From the NCBI RefSeq assembly GCF_022458985.1, contig NC_061790.1:13620397-13684396 (forward strand): a DNA stretch of 64,000 nt, in the 5' to 3' direction. Position numbers and translations under genes: made by a program. How positions within the stretch are numbered: position 1 is the stretch's first letter; each line of letters opens with the position of its first letter. Under the pieces are notes generated by a model. That model ran no database searches. It was not told the origin of the DNA and saw only the letters and a list, made by a program, of their open reading frames with translations. Below, one piece after another: positions 38,226-51,617 of this stretch. This DNA is from Mugil cephalus. Its lineage: Eukaryota > Chordata > Actinopteri > Mugiliformes > Mugilidae.

Positions 38226-40772
38226 GTATTCATGTAGCTTACATGAATGTCAAAGCAAATGAACACAAACTGTGATGTGATACTGATAAAGTGCTGCATA
38301 GTTTGTGATCTGGAAATACAAGCTCAGCATGGGCTGAAAAGACCACATGATTTCATTAACTTGCGGGAATTGGTCTGGCTGGTGAGGTCATCATAGCCAA
38401 AACACGGCTGTCAATCAAAACCGCCTCGTCCAATCTGCTGTTTCTGTACCAGTATAGATGACAGGACGTATGACATAATGGAAAGACTATCGCTATGGTT
38501 TCCTTGGCTATTTGTGCAATAGTTTATTAATGGAATTCATTTTCAACTCTCTATGACAACCAGCGTCTGTTCTGCTTTTAACAGCCTCATTAATCTCTTC
38601 CACTGTTCTGCCACTGAAATTGTGTGGTGTGAAGCTAAAAGAGAAATTCTCCACTAACTAGATAATCCTTAAATGTTACATGGCAGATTATCGGACATGG
38701 AGTTGTATTCATTTAGAGCATTCTTTGGATTCCTTTTTCGGACCAGAAGTCTAAAACTGGATTCCTGCCCTGCTGATGAATTATTATAGGTTTAAATATG
38801 CAGAAGTAGTGAGAATTCCCTCTGCACAGCTGTGGCCAAAACCGTTTCCCTGTTTAGCGTTGAACCTTGGCCAAACAAGGACAGGGACGGCCAGATAGCA
38901 AAGAGAAAGCAGAAGAAAAAGAAGGATAGAGGGAGAGAGCGACACAGGAGGGTGTGACCTTAATCCCACAGTGGGAGAGAAAGAAACTCACTGAAACATG
39001 CACACATCTGGTCCATCCAGTTTCTACTTTGTATCTCACAGGAAAAGTATGCTGAAGGTTGAACTTCGGATGTACACAGTAAAACTTGTGTGCTTCTGTA
39101 TAAATAATTAAACACCAAGGCTTGTTTGTTAGTTACTGTGAATAATGACTGCTACAGGCTGTCATTGATAAAATGAGGGTGTGGTTGTTTGGTTTGTCTT
39201 AAGCTTGTTCATGAGTCACCATCACTTATGGTATCATTAGAAGTTTCACCCAGAAGTTGCAGCTCTTTAGTTTAACGTGAGAGGGAGGGCTGGGACATTT
39301 TGACATTGTAACCACTCACGTTTACAATTTTAAATATGCACAGACAAATGTGCAAATGTTATCCGACACATCTGATAACGAGGGCAGACATCGCCACACA
39401 CACCGCAGAGTCATTCAGAGCGCTGAATGGCGCCTCTGTGCCTTGCCCCGCAAGCAAGCCGCTACATGTTACACCAGCCAGCCAGAACACGGATAAGGCC
39501 ACTGTTCCTGATGAAGGCAGACACGCCGCTGTGGAGACTGCACAGGCTCTGTTACTGACACATTCAGGCCCGAAAAGCACGCAGCAAGGGGTTTGCTTTC
39601 TGTCTCATAAAATAACAATGAGCAGCGGCCAGCGAAAGTGGGACAAGAAATCTGACATAATCTGTGGGCCTTCGTCCTTTGCCACGTGTTAGGCGTTTAT
39701 GTTGCTCAAATTAGTAAATAAAGGTTGTTGATGGGCTGTTATAGCACTCAGAGGTTTTATTTATACATGCAGATTTGTCCAAATATGTACACTTGGCTAA
39801 CTTCACAAGAATGGAAAGTATTTTGCAAATGCACTGCCCTCATGTGGTCACAGCACTGAGCATTTACTACACTGTGTGGGAGAGAGAGAGAGCGAGAGGG
39901 AGAGAGAGAGACGCATGAAGCGTGGGCTCCGGTCGGCCAGTATCCGTCTCCCAACTCCCGCATGAAAATGCAGAGGGGAAGGAAAGAAGGTGTTGTCTGG
40001 GGCGCAATGGTGACCCACATCTTAGCTAAACCACCACACCCCCTGAAGTACCTCATTACGTCAGACTCCATAATGCACCGTAACATCAGCGATATGTGAT
40101 GTCGGGGCAGAAATGAGTAAATAAATAAAATAAAACAGCTAATTAGGGATCAGTCTGCTACTTTAAAACACCGAGACGCCTCGACACGCCAGAGGATGCG
40201 CGGACTTCCTGTGCATTTCGAAATGGCTCATTTTATTCTGTCAGTGGGAGCCAGCGTCTCATCGAGGATTCCCCCATTTGCTATTCCACGGGAGGGTTCA
40301 ACCATAAGTGCATTTGCGCTTCTGATTCTGCATATAATATGGTTTTCTTCCAGTCGTCAGAAATACGTTTAAGACTATTTTAAATTCGTACGAGGCAGCA
40401 CTCAATCTTGTAAAGGTAATTTAACAACTACTTCGACATATGTTCAGAAGTATCCCCCCTCCCTACAAAATATGGTATGCCCCACTCCCTGCCGTTAGCC
40501 GTTGTTGTATCCTATGCTATTGAACAGATTTGTCGCGTTGCAAACTAGCTACACGCCGGCGTTAAAGCCGTGAAAAGATGCTCCTTCATGGGATTAAAAC
40601 AATAAAACAAACGCCCGGAAGTCTTGAAAAACTTTGCCCAACTGTGGCCAAACTTTGATAGACCGCAAACCAGCCCACTTCCCTACAGTTTCGAGTGTGT
40701 TAGCATTGTTTTATCTCCCCACTATTGCCATTGGACGCGTCTTTTTTTCTTATTCTGGAGCAGTCCAGTCTG
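38226..40772. other. Gene-free stretch and Pellino gene upstream region
   Basis: No gene was found. A reverse-orientation CTCF-like motif lies at 39,832-39,847 and a GA-rich simple repeat at 39,880-39,910. The 500 bases before the Pellino start codon (40,773) should contain its promoter and 5' UTR. No TATA box or clear start element could be singled out. Confidence 0.45.
39832..39847 (-). promoter_or_regulatory. CTCF-like motif, reverse orientation
   Basis: The minus strand reads CCACATGAGGGCAGTG, a good match to the CTCF core. It lies between arf6 and the Pellino gene, opposite in direction to the site at 15,877. Function is inferred from the motif only. Confidence 0.45.
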
Positions 40773-41619
40773 ATGAATTCACCGAAAAAAGACGGAGATG
40801 ATGATGTGCCCGTTAAAGACCCGGTAAAATACGGCGAACTGGTCATTTTGGGGTAAGTCTCTTATAAAAACCTTATGCGATAGTAAAACAGTAATTGTAG
40901 GAGGTCGTGAAACGCACCAGCGGCAAATTAACGTAGCGGATTCATCAGCACAATAAACCAACAGATGATGCGAGAGTTCAGGCTTAAGCCGTTGCTCTTA
41001 TGAAATATATTCTGCCTGTAAATTCTTACTAGCTTAGCTTATTCCCCGTTTATTACACGTTTGTCGCCCTTTTCTCCTCAAGTATGGACGTATAGTAATG
41101 TATCAAAGTAAGTTCACGGTCCGTGTTCTCTTAAACTATGCCACCGTGTTGTTTCTGTAACATATGCGGTGCGTTTAGGTGTAAAAGGTGCAAAATGTGC
41201 TTTGGTCATAGTACAGAAGGCTACTACGGATGTAGCCGCGTTTTCATCAATGGTTGTAGTGGGGGTAAGCTGCGCTGGATTGCTCAGGCTGAAAATCCCA
41301 ATGATGTCATACTGTGCTGAATCCGTGATTGCTAAAAGTGGGACTGGGGAGAATATCATTGCATGAAAGATGCATGCGTCTTGCTCATATTATTGAGTCA
41401 CAGCCTTTCTTTCGGCTGTTATTACTAATTAATACACGCCAGCTGACCATTTCATGCCAGGAAGAGGAGGGGGGATGAAGAGGAGGAGGAGAAAAGCCCC
41501 TCTACATCACCAGCGCACACAGTAGGCAGGATGTGCCGATGACAACCACCAGCTTCCACAGAATTTCCAGCCCTTCAGCTCCACACTGGGCACGACTCTG
41601 CAGGGACCAGAAATGCCAC

Positions 41620-41674
<55 letters not shown>

Positions 41675-44600
41675 CTATACACAATCATATCCAGGCTTAC
41701 ACAGGCCTTCCTCTTGCCCTGCAGAGCTTCCTGTGTAAGCCAAAGATAACTGACCTCATGGCCTATCTCTTCCCCTCTGGCTGAACATGGAGTGAGGAGG
41801 CTGTAGGAGACCGCCTGCATCAGAATACTGATGAGACCTCGTCATCTGACCGCTTAAACGTAGCGGCCCCTTTGCTTCCAGAGATCAGAACAAGGAAGTG
41901 AGAACCGAATGCCTGTTTGGAGGCCTTTTGGACGCGATTAAACACAAGCGTGCTCTGTGGTGTGCACCGCAACGCTTATTGTTCCTCATCGATTGCTGAA
42001 AGTGCTTTCACTTTAAAACTGTAGTGATTGAGCTTTGATCTTGCCAGAGTACTGCCCTTAAGGCTGTTATTTGTCTGTTTGGTATCTGTGGTTTTAAAGA
42101 GGTCTCTGTTGCAAGCACTTGTCATAGCTAGCCTTCCATTATTTTTTTTTTTGTTCTTTTTTTCCTGTGAGTTTATTTGTTTTAAAATGTCACACAATCC
42201 CATCTTTGGGTTTATTATGTCCTGTTGCCCCCCAACATAGAGGAAGTAACATCTAGTGTCGGAACGGACTGTTCTTCATACTGCTTCCTGTCAGTTTTCA
42301 TACTTTCCTGGGCTGCCTCGCGCAAGTGTAGTTCGACTTTGCATCTGTCAGCCTTGATGATCATGTGCCCCGTGTGGTCGATGCCTGCTTCACTGCAGGC
42401 CATGTGATCTTTGCAGTGGCTGCCTGCCATCGCTCATTACCTTAGTTAGCACGGACACCATGTACGCCTCTGTCCTGTCCAGCGGCCCCGCACGGCTCAA
42501 CTCGCTCATCGCCAGCTCTCATCACTATGCAAACACCTTCCTCTTTTGCATTGCCCAACACGAAATTTAAAAAATCACCGATAACCCACATCCTCTGTCG
42601 CACTTCTCACCCGGTCCCTTCTCTGCCAGTCTTCCAGTGTTTTGCTGAGTACTGAGTTTTACAGCGGCCAGCCTCCTTGGTGACTTGCCCTAAACGAAAA
42701 TAAACCCCGTGTTGGGGGGCAGAAGGAGTGAATATTTCATATACATGATTTGTGCACATGCGTGATGCAGATCCTAACTGCCCGCAATTGTAACTTTCAG
42801 GGCTGGTCTTCCCCTGGCCTTTCTGTCTGACTCCACTCTGTGCCGCTTGCTTCATTTCATTTATTTAGCTTTAGTTTTCTATGTCTGATACCGTCTGTTT
42901 GCCATTCTGTCTCTGTCAAACTGCTGCGTTTTCTTTCTCTTTCTAAGTTGTTTGTCTCTCCTGTGCTCTCATGTGTCTTCTCTTCCTTACCCGTCACTCT
43001 CTTGTCAGTCACGGTTCGGTTTGGAGTGGCAGACCATGCCACATGAGGTGCAGGTTTGCACTGAGTCATGATCTTTGATCGGACTCCTTGTTTTGAAGGT
43101 TTTTCCAGGTAACATGATCAATCTTTTTCACCAACATTTTGCTGACTGCCTTCCTTGCTTTGACCGGAGGGTTGCTGCCAACAGAAAATTTAGTTTACGT
43201 GATTCACAGAAGTACACCTCATTAAAAATACATAATGTCAACAAACTTACCCTAAGACTCATTCACAGATTTAACCAGGAAAACCAGTTTACAGATGCAA
43301 AAGTGTTTTATTTTTTTTTCTGGAACTCAGACCATAAATGTTGATAATTGACCATGTTTCTATTTTTATTATATTACTTATCATATTAGACTCTCAAAAA
43401 TGTTTTTCCTAATTTTACTTTAGCTTTGTGCTTAATTTTGCACCCTACAGTAAAGATTTTGGATGAAGTTTGCACAGTTATATATACTGTAGATGATGAC
43501 TAAATATTGTAATTATACTGTATATAAACACATTTTTCTGTTAGCATTTGGTCAGATTATAAAGAATTTGCACCTGCAGTTTTCAGAGATGAGAGAGTTA
43601 CACCCTTGTGAAACAGGTCTACCCAAGTGCTAATTACACTGGATATTGAAAATCTAGCAAAGTTTCTATTTGATAATGTTTAATTGTTTAAATGTCTATT
43701 ATGCAGGAATTGGCATTTTTTGCGACTGCGCTGATTTTTTCAAGATTTGATTTGACATTTATACCATATATACCAACTGAAAACTATTGCAAGCCAGACA
43801 CTTTGTACCAACAGAAAGGTGTCTGTTTTGCATCCGTTTGTATTTGCCAACCTCTTGCCAAAGGCGAATAGACAGTATGGTCTCGTGCTTGGCGTCTCTT
43901 TTTCTCCTCTCAGCTTCTTCTGTAATGAATCTCTTCGGTCTCTTCCCCTCTGACTTTATTTCTGTGCTGAGAATACCACACTATCTGTGTGTTGTACCTG
44001 GCTGAAACCCCGTAGTTGATGTGTGGCTGTGTGCTGTAAAGCACTTCTTGCCGGTAGTTGTGCTCAATCAACCCAGCTTACTCAAGTGAAACGAAAGAAG
44101 CTGCATTGTTTCATTTAGGAGCCAATGTACAATGATTTCACTGTTGTTATTTAAAGATAAAATACTTGCGTCATGTTGGTTTTATTTGGTGAAATACTTG
44201 AGGATTTGTCTAAAATCTCCGCTGACTGATTTTCTTTTGTGAGACTGCTTGTTGACTTAACAGTTCCAGCCCCAGATTGACACTACTAACACCATCAGAG
44301 CAGACGTTTGTTATTTTAGCTCTAAGGCCACTGAGTGACAGGTCAGAAGAGATCCAGACCAGAAGCCCTGAATGCCTGTAAAGACTTATTGTCCATATTG
44401 TTATAGTCATCTTGTCTGCTGGCTTCCCTCTGAGTGGTTTTGATAAGATCATAATAAGGACCATGTCCTGCTGATTAGTAAGAAGTCTGAAATCAGCAGA
44501 CTGCCTTCAGTGTAAACTCAAACAGAAAATGATGCGTAAAAAAAAGCAGTGCCGGCGCCAGAAAGGAGCCAGACTGATATGAGATCATCTTTTCAGAAAA

Positions 44601-47600
44601 GGTTGATATTGAATAATAAAACAGTCAAGGCCTGGGATACATTATTTACCACACTCATAAGAAGACTTGATCTGAATGTTCATCTGCTTTATCCGCTTCT
44701 ATTGCTCCAGACTTTGTATTCAAAATCCTTATTGGAGCACGTCCTCAAGGCTTGAAGGTCAATGTGATTATACGCTGGATTTATCAAAATAGTTCTGTCC
44801 TGCTGGAAACTCATTATATTGTTAACAAAAAGTGGGCTTCTCTTCAGTCAATGTGTCCCTTAAGCACAAGTCAAGTGATTTAGATCAAGTGCTAGTTCTC
44901 ATTCAAGTTCAGCTGTATAATATGAGTCATGAGTGGCCTGAATATGTTGCTTTAATTCGTTTCAAAGGAATATGGAGAGATATACCTGCAAAGATGCACA
45001 TAATCAATTCTGCTTGCACTCAAAATATTTCCTTCTTGGCAGCATCAGTGTCATTTTAAACTATGGCTGTTTTTAAATAGCGTAGTGATTGGTCAGTAAG
45101 TCAAATAATCTGGACTAAACATGTGTTCAATTACTTGATCACAATCTCCTTGTTTCAGTACTCACAGTTTGTTCCTGCGCTTGTTTTTGTTCGTCTTTCC
45201 TCAGGTACAATGGCTCGCTTCCAAGTGGAGACCGCGGGCGCAGAAAGAGCCGCTTCGCTCTGTACCGAAGGGCCAAGGCCAACGGTGTCAAACCCAGCGC
45301 TGTGCACATCCTCAACACGCCACAGGACAGCAAGGTATGTGTGTGCTGCACGCTTTATCATTGTGTAACATTAATTTTGCTTCCTGTGCCTCCCTGTTCA
45401 TAAGTATGCCTGAGGAAGGATGACTAATCATGAGTGATCTGTCCATTTTGTGTCTTCTACCTAAAATTGGCTTAGATAATCTTGACATTACAACTGTCGG
45501 GCTATTTTCAAACGCTGCCATCACACACTTTAAGGAAAGTTTTATTTTACATTGATAAATGTCAGTTATTTTTAACGTTATAGTAATACATGCCATGGAG
45601 AACATGAAAGACTGTTCCAGAAAATTAGTTCATTAACTCAGCTTGTTGCTGCTGGTGTTGTTGCAGGCGGTCCACAGCAGGGGGCAGCACAGTATCTCCT
45701 TCACGCTGTCCCGCAACCAGACAGTGGTGGTGGAGTACTGCCATGACAACAACACAGACATGTTCCAGGTAACACACCGAGGAAAGCGAGAACACAAAGT
45801 CGTCCCTTTCATGAATCCTCCTTAACAGAGATGACAGGAAATGAATGCAGGTTCCTCTAAAAATACACCGTTGTGTAATACCATCAAAGTAATTTCCACA
45901 CCAGGATTATTTTGGTTCAGAACTGTGACCATTTTGTATTAAAAATAAATGCCTGTGCGTAATATCTCCAAGACTATTTTTATATACACGATTCTGGGCT
46001 TGTAATGGCATCACAGATTTGCAACAAATTATCAACAGTCTTGGTGACTCAAAGTCACAAAAGCACGGCCAGTTAAATGAATCATATCCAGAAATGTCAG
46101 GCAATACGTGAGCTGTCATTCCTGCGTTGTCCCCTACAGATCGGACGCTCCACAGAAAGTCCCATTGACTTCGTGGTGACAGACACCTCGGGAGGGGGAA
46201 AGGATGGAGAGGACCCGTCCATCGCCCCCAGCACAATCTCCCGATTCGCCTGCAGAGTGGTGTGTGAGCGCAACCCGCCCTACACGGCTCGCATCTATGC
46301 TGCAGGCTTCGACTCCTCCAAAAATATCTTCCTAGGGGTGAGTGCATTGATAACCCTCCGTGAAAGGTTAAAAGTAATAAAAACTTTTAATGTATGTTAA
46401 AATGGTCAGTCAGACCCATTACCCTTTGCTCTGTTTCCATGAAGTGACAACATCCTGGAATATTTCAATGCAAAGATGATGTATAACTATCTAAAGAAGG
46501 AGATGGAGTAATTGATTTCTTCTTTTCTCTCGTATTAGTATACTTTGCAGCAGTCTTCTTCTGTGTCAGATTTGATTGTGAATAAAGCTCGGATAGGTTA
46601 TTTTTGGACTTTCTCTGTTGTTTGGAAATATCAATGCCTGGTCTTGGCTTGTCTGAGTCGATATTGTCTTGTAAGCCCGTGCAGGCTGGTGTAGTTATGT
46701 ATATATGCTGTCTATACATAACACAATTCATTAAAAAAAAATAATCAATTCCTTTATTAATTCAGCAATACATACTTTCATGTCTGCGCTGCCTCAGGAG
46801 AAAGCAACCAAATGGAAAAATCCCGATGGGCACATGGATGGCCTGACCACCAACGGGGTGCTGGTGATGCACCCGGAAGGTTTCCCAGAAGACCCCAAGC
46901 AGGGTCTGTGGAGGGAGATCTCCGTCTGCGGGGACGTTTATGCTCTGCGGGAGACGCGCTCCGGACCCAGTCGAGGCAAACTGGTGAGTTATTAGTGGTT
47001 TTTCCCACAACATCCACATCGTTTCTGTCTTCATCCGGCTTGTTAAGTCGACTTTTATTGTGTCTGGGTGTTACCTGCAGGCGGAGGGAGAGAGCAGCGC
47101 GCTGCGTGACGGCTCCCTGGTCGACCTGTGTGGTGCCACCTTGTTGTGGCGCACAGGCGAGGGGCTCATGCGTGCTCCCACGCTGCGTCACCTGGAGGCG
47201 CTTCGCCAGGAGCTCAACGCGTCCCGACCCCAGTGTCCTGTAGGCCTCAGCACACTGGCCTTCCCCAGCCTGCCACGCAGCCACAGGTGGGGGCCGCGAT
47301 GACAGTTTACTGCGTGATCCTCCACCGCTGTCTTTTCTGTTTCATTCATGTGCACACAAATTCGGCGTTGAGTTTAAACTGCTACGTTGTGTTACTTCAG
47401 CCTTGAGGAGCGTCAACCTTGGGTCTACCTCACCTGCGGCCACGTACACGGACGCCACGACTGGGGCCAGAGGTCTGAGGGGGAGGAGGAACCGGCGGAA
47501 GGCGAGGGCTCCACCACCCGCAGAGAATGTCCCCTGTGCAGGAGCGTGGGTCCCTACGTGCCACTGTGGCTGGGCTGCGAGCCCGCCGTGTACGTCGACG

Positions 47601-47785
47601 CCGGGGCTCCCACTCACGGTTTTGTGCCATGCGGCCACGTCTGTTCAGAGAGGACAGCCAGATACTGGGCCGAGACCCCTCTGCCCCACGGGACGCACGC
47701 CTTCAGACCCGTCTGCCCCTTCTGCTCCGCTGCCCTCAGCTCCCCCGGCTGGACGCGGCTCATCTTCCAGGGCCCCATCGACTAG
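40773..47785 (+). CDS. peli3: Pellino family E3 ubiquitin ligase, PELI3-like
   Basis: Seven coding exons: 40,773-40,852; 45,205-45,334; 45,667-45,768; 46,140-46,337; 46,798-46,983; 47,081-47,286; 47,401-47,785. All borders are GT-AG, phases agree, and they give 428 aa. The N-terminal half is the FHA-like domain that binds phosphorylated IRAK (VKYGELVILG, RGRRKSRFALYRR, QHSISFTLSRNQTVVVEY, GRSTESPIDFVVTDTS, GFDSSKNIFLG). The C-terminal exon carries the RING-like zinc-binding region (CGHVHGRHDWG, CPLC, PCGHVCSERTARYW, CPFC) and ends LIFQGPID. GLSTLAFPS, APTLRHLEALRQE and CPLC (not CPMC) are closer to PELI3 than to PELI1 or PELI2. An acidic insert (GEEEPAEGEGS) sits inside the RING-like region. 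Known role: Lys48/Lys63 ubiquitination in Toll/IL-1 receptor signalling. Paralogue choice is inference, about 75% sure. Confidence 0.93.
41617..41672. repeat. (CA)n microsatellite in Pellino intron 1
   Basis: About 27 uninterrupted CA units. Intron 1 (40,853-45,204, 4.35 kb) is the longest intron of any of the five genes and contains no other feature that I can name. Confidence 0.95.
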
Positions 47786-48072
47786 CCGCCCGCTCCTCGG
47801 CAACCACTCTCACAGCGACGGGAATCTACCTGAGCTTCATTCATGTTGCAAACGTTGATCGGTGTGGAAAGGTGTGGAAATACGTTCGGAGTACGTAAGC
47901 TAAAGCATTTGTGTTTGCAACATTGTGTCACTGAATGTAGCTCAGTGCTGAAGAATCCTTCCCCTTGTTTATCCTTCAGTGCTTGTTGATTGGTATAGGA
48001 TCAGCAGCTTAGGTGAAAGAGACGTGACAGAATAGTAAATACTGTCACGTGAATCGGATGTTTCTAATTCCA

Positions 48073-48139
48073 GCCGACCATGAATCCACCTCCTTTTAAT
48101 AATTATAGAGCCTTAAATGGAGGTGGATTTATGGTCGGC
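48073..48139 (+). repeat. 27-bp stem hairpin downstream of the Pellino stop codon
   Basis: The left arm 48,073-48,099 (GCCGACCATGAATCCACCTC at its start) is the reverse complement of 48,113-48,139 with two mismatches. A 13-base loop separates the arms. It would fold as an RNA stem-loop if transcribed, or mark a small foldback element. No further pairing extends the stem. Confidence 0.8.
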
Positions 48140-50991
48140 CTTCAGTTAGATATAGTTCTCAGAAATAACATCACGCATACACAGGAGCTTAAATAATGCT
48201 ACTTGACCTTTTTTTCCAACATGTATCTTCACAACACTATTAAATAAAACAGCACCACAGTAATATTATACTTTATCGGGCTAAAACACTCAGTATCAGA
48301 CACAATGCATGTTAAGAAATGGCAAGTAGCTTTTTGCACATAACAAAGGAAATGGCCTTGTTTCTCAGTTCGCATTAATTGTAGGTCAGTGTTCTTTCCG
48401 TGGTGGAGCACCTCTAACACTTGGCAACCTAATTTTTTTAACATATCAAGATAGCTCTTCTGCCCCGGACTCCCGTGATTTAAAAAAAAAAAAAGATTTG
48501 CATTCTGGCTTCCTTCCTCAACTGCTAGCTGTTTTATATTTATAGCTGTGTACTCAGCTTTATCGACTACTCATGATAAATGTGGGAGGTTACAAGACGA
48601 GAGGCTTGAGCTCCCGTGCACCATTTCAAATTCCTAGTGAGCCATGAAGGGGAATTTGTTTTTAAAATCAGGCTTCTTTCACTATATGCAGTTATCATTT
48701 TTTGTCTTCACATATCCTTTTAGTGTGAAATCTATGCACAGACCCTGCCCTTAAACAAGTCCCCCCCTTGATTACCTCTTAAGCACAGAGTGAGCGCTGC
48801 ATCCACTTGATCTTATCCTAATTATGAAGCAGAGCGAGGATAAACAAAGGCTGGGAAATAAACTGGGTAAACTCCACTTCACAACTCTCTGAAGCAATAA
48901 TCTCACTGATAAGCTAGATGTTGTGCTATGTTTAGCCAAGTGTTAGGTCAGTAGTCCCTTCAAACATGGCTGAAATGGCTTCCAGGTTAAGGGCTCAACC
49001 AGAGGCGCGTTCGATTCCATGACTTTTTTATTTCCAAATGGGGTTTTAGATGAATGATGACAGTATGTATGGTGTGTCCAGAGCACTAATATTTAAAGAC
49101 AGGCAGCAGAATCAGCGACTAAATAACTAATATACATTTAACCCTTTATAGGGCCATTGTTATAATACTTGGAAATACTAAATTTCAACCATAGAGTGTT
49201 ATTGTATGAGAAAATCAAGATAAATTAATTTAACATATATGGTTCTTTGCCCTTAAGAGGTAAATAAATGTAAACATGTGTTTAGACCCTAAGTGCTGAT
49301 TCAAGCACTTGTCAACATTACATCACATTAGGCCACTTCTTCTTCTTGGTATCTACCGAAGCAATTGTGCTCAGCTTTCCTGCTTCTAAACCTCACTGAG
49401 CGGCACAGGGTCGCAATTTAAAATGTGTGCCGAAGTTACCATATGTGGTTCCTTGCCCCATGAAGGGTTAAAAACCCAATCCAGACACATGCTAATCTCC
49501 AGGAGCGGTTGTTTTAGCCACACAACAGCACAGCTGTTGGTATTGTTCTGAAAACGACTTGTTGCATTGCCTCTCTCATTAACTTGAACACACTTCTGGT
49601 TACCGAATTATGCTACACAGGGTCTATGTTAGTGTGATGGCGTGTCAGTAGGTTTGACCTTGTACAACCTCAAATTAAAACCTCTTTTTTTTTTGTTTTG
49701 TTTTGAAGAAAACTATTTTGTTAGGAAAGGGGGAGGTGTTTATTTTGGGGAAGTGGGGAGAATCCTTTTAGATGTTCAGTGTTTAAAAAAAAAAAAAAGA
49801 AGAAGAAGCTATTTTTCTAACTGGTTTTAGTTAACTGTTGTTACTCAGTGTAAGCAAGTTGTGTATGTTTCAAAATATAACCGCGTGGTAGATGTAGGAG
49901 AGCTTGTGAGTGAGAAAACGTTGCCAACACTGTGTCCAACAAACACACACGTACACACTGCTACCGTAAAAAAAACAACAACAACATTGCCCAGACAATG
50001 AATGTAGCCAAATACTCGGGCTATATTTAGCCTTCCCTGGTGCTCATATTGAATGGTCTATATTGTGATACTATTTTTGTAACTGAATATTACGGTGTAG
50101 CTTGGTGAACTAGCTCAAAAAAACGAAATAAAAAGTCTGGTCGTTTCAATAATAGCCTCAAGTATGGAAGACATAACTGATTTATACACTCTCACATGGA
50201 AATTGTGTCTAGCTTGCATGTGCTGAACGTACACGTAACGGTATGTACACTACACACACACACACACACTTAAAAACTTTGCACGGTGGATTGCCAACTT
50301 GTTATTCATGCTGAGAACGTTTGTCGCAGACCAAGTTGTCTTCCGAGCTCCTCAGTTGTTAAACCTGCAGCATTTTGTTTTGCGAAGAGAGGAAAAGAAA
50401 GCCTGAAAAAAAATCAAAAAAAAAAAAAATCCTCATACTTGATAAAACTTTGTGAATGAGACCTCTTGTACTGCTATGCTAATATTTCCCACCGGAACCA
50501 GTGAACGCTGCAGAAGGAATCACGTCAACACCTGTTTACATTTTTGTATGTAGACGCATCATGGAACGTTTGGAGCGAGCGAAAGGCAGCGCACTGTTTT
50601 CAGAATGTGATGTTTTCCTTTTAAAGTCTAAAATACGGCATTTGTAGTGCGGTGGATAAGTGGTGTAGTGTTGATAATTACTGTAGCTCAGGATTAGTGA
50701 TTTCAGACTCAGCTGGTGAGGCCTGGGGGAAGCCATGATTTAAGAAAAAAAAAAACAACAACAAAGAAAGAAAACATGATTGAAAAAGTTCACGAACCGC
50801 AAAACGTAACCTTGGCGTTAGATGTGAGAGTATAAACATCTAATATCCAAACTACTGAGGTCATACAGTCTGTAGATCACCACAGGTCAGTCACATACGG
50901 GTCTTTATAAAAAGATGAAACTGGCACCAAGAGGCAAAGAAAACATCCGCTGCCCTTTATACATCACGCCAAATCCAGTAAATATATCCAC

Positions 50992-51070
50992 TATGTACTG
51001 TGTGTATGTATATATATATATATGTATAGTATATATATATATGTATAGTATATATATACACAGTACATGT
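50992..51070. repeat. AT-rich palindrome with internal tandem units
   Basis: The flanks tatgtactgtgtgta and tatacacagtacatgt are inverted copies. Between them a unit of about 20 bases made of (TA)n plus tgtatag repeats twice. The stretch can form a cruciform or RNA hairpin. It probably arose by microsatellite expansion in a palindrome. Confidence 0.7.
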
Positions 51071-51603
51071 AACACAATTGGCATGTGGATGGAGAATCTT
51101 GCAGCACCCTCATTGGCTTCTACTTCATGATCTTAGATACTTGTTTCAGCTCAAGTTATTCCTAATTTGAATCTTTTCCTTTTTAGATTTTAGGAGGATA
51201 TTTTAATGCAGCGTCAGGTTATTTAACACCACCGGTAACATGTTTTATCATCACATACACTTTATTCAAATGCCATTCATTCAAGATGGAGAAACCTCAA
51301 CCTCCTCGACACACGAGCTCGCCTTACTGCAGGCGAGCGAGTAGCTAACATGTATTATACAGCGTGACAACCTCACGATTAACAATGCATTCCTTTAAAT
51401 CTATCTGTGTTATGTACAGCTATTTTGTATTATTTTATAACATATTCTTCTGTATTCGTCCGGTGCACAGACAATCGCTATACACATGTCAATAAACCAG
51501 TTAAAAACCACGTGGTTTGTCATTTTATTCCACGCAGGAACTAGAACGGTAATGTACTGTGAAGTGAATAAAGCGGTTGTGACAGTATTGTGACGTTCTG
51601 GTT

Positions 51604-51617
51604 CCAGCAGAGGGCGC
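51604..51617 (+). promoter_or_regulatory. CTCF-like motif downstream of the Pellino gene
   Basis: CCAGCAGAGGGCGC is a close consensus match to the vertebrate CTCF core, forward orientation. It lies just after the last plausible polyadenylation signals of the Pellino gene (AATAAA at 51,491 and 51,567). Confidence 0.55.

Larger units (their letters stand above)
47786..51510 (+). other. Pellino gene 3' flank, probable long 3' UTR
   Basis: AT-rich sequence without coding potential follows the stop codon. Candidate AATAAA signals lie at 48,243-48,248, 50,127-50,132, 51,491-51,496 and 51,567-51,572. Pellino transcripts often have long 3' UTRs, so a UTR of 2.3-3.7 kb is plausible. The strongest inner structure is the hairpin at 48,073-48,139. 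An AT-rich palindrome lies at 50,992-51,070. Confidence 0.45.

Noticed and set aside
41502-41820. Open frames rich in Val-Cys or Thr-His repeats
   Set aside because: They are translations of the (CA)n microsatellite.
44549-45059. Pellino intron 1 open frames that resemble a retroelement
   Set aside because: No reverse transcriptase, transposase or terminal motif could be shown.
47342-47858. Several long open frames on both strands over the last Pellino exon
   Set aside because: They arise because the exon is GC-rich. Only the frame that joins exon 6 encodes the RING-like region.
48978-49020. B-box-like gttcgattcc with upstream gatc-free stem
   Set aside because: No matching A box and no acceptor stem pairing, so not a tRNA.
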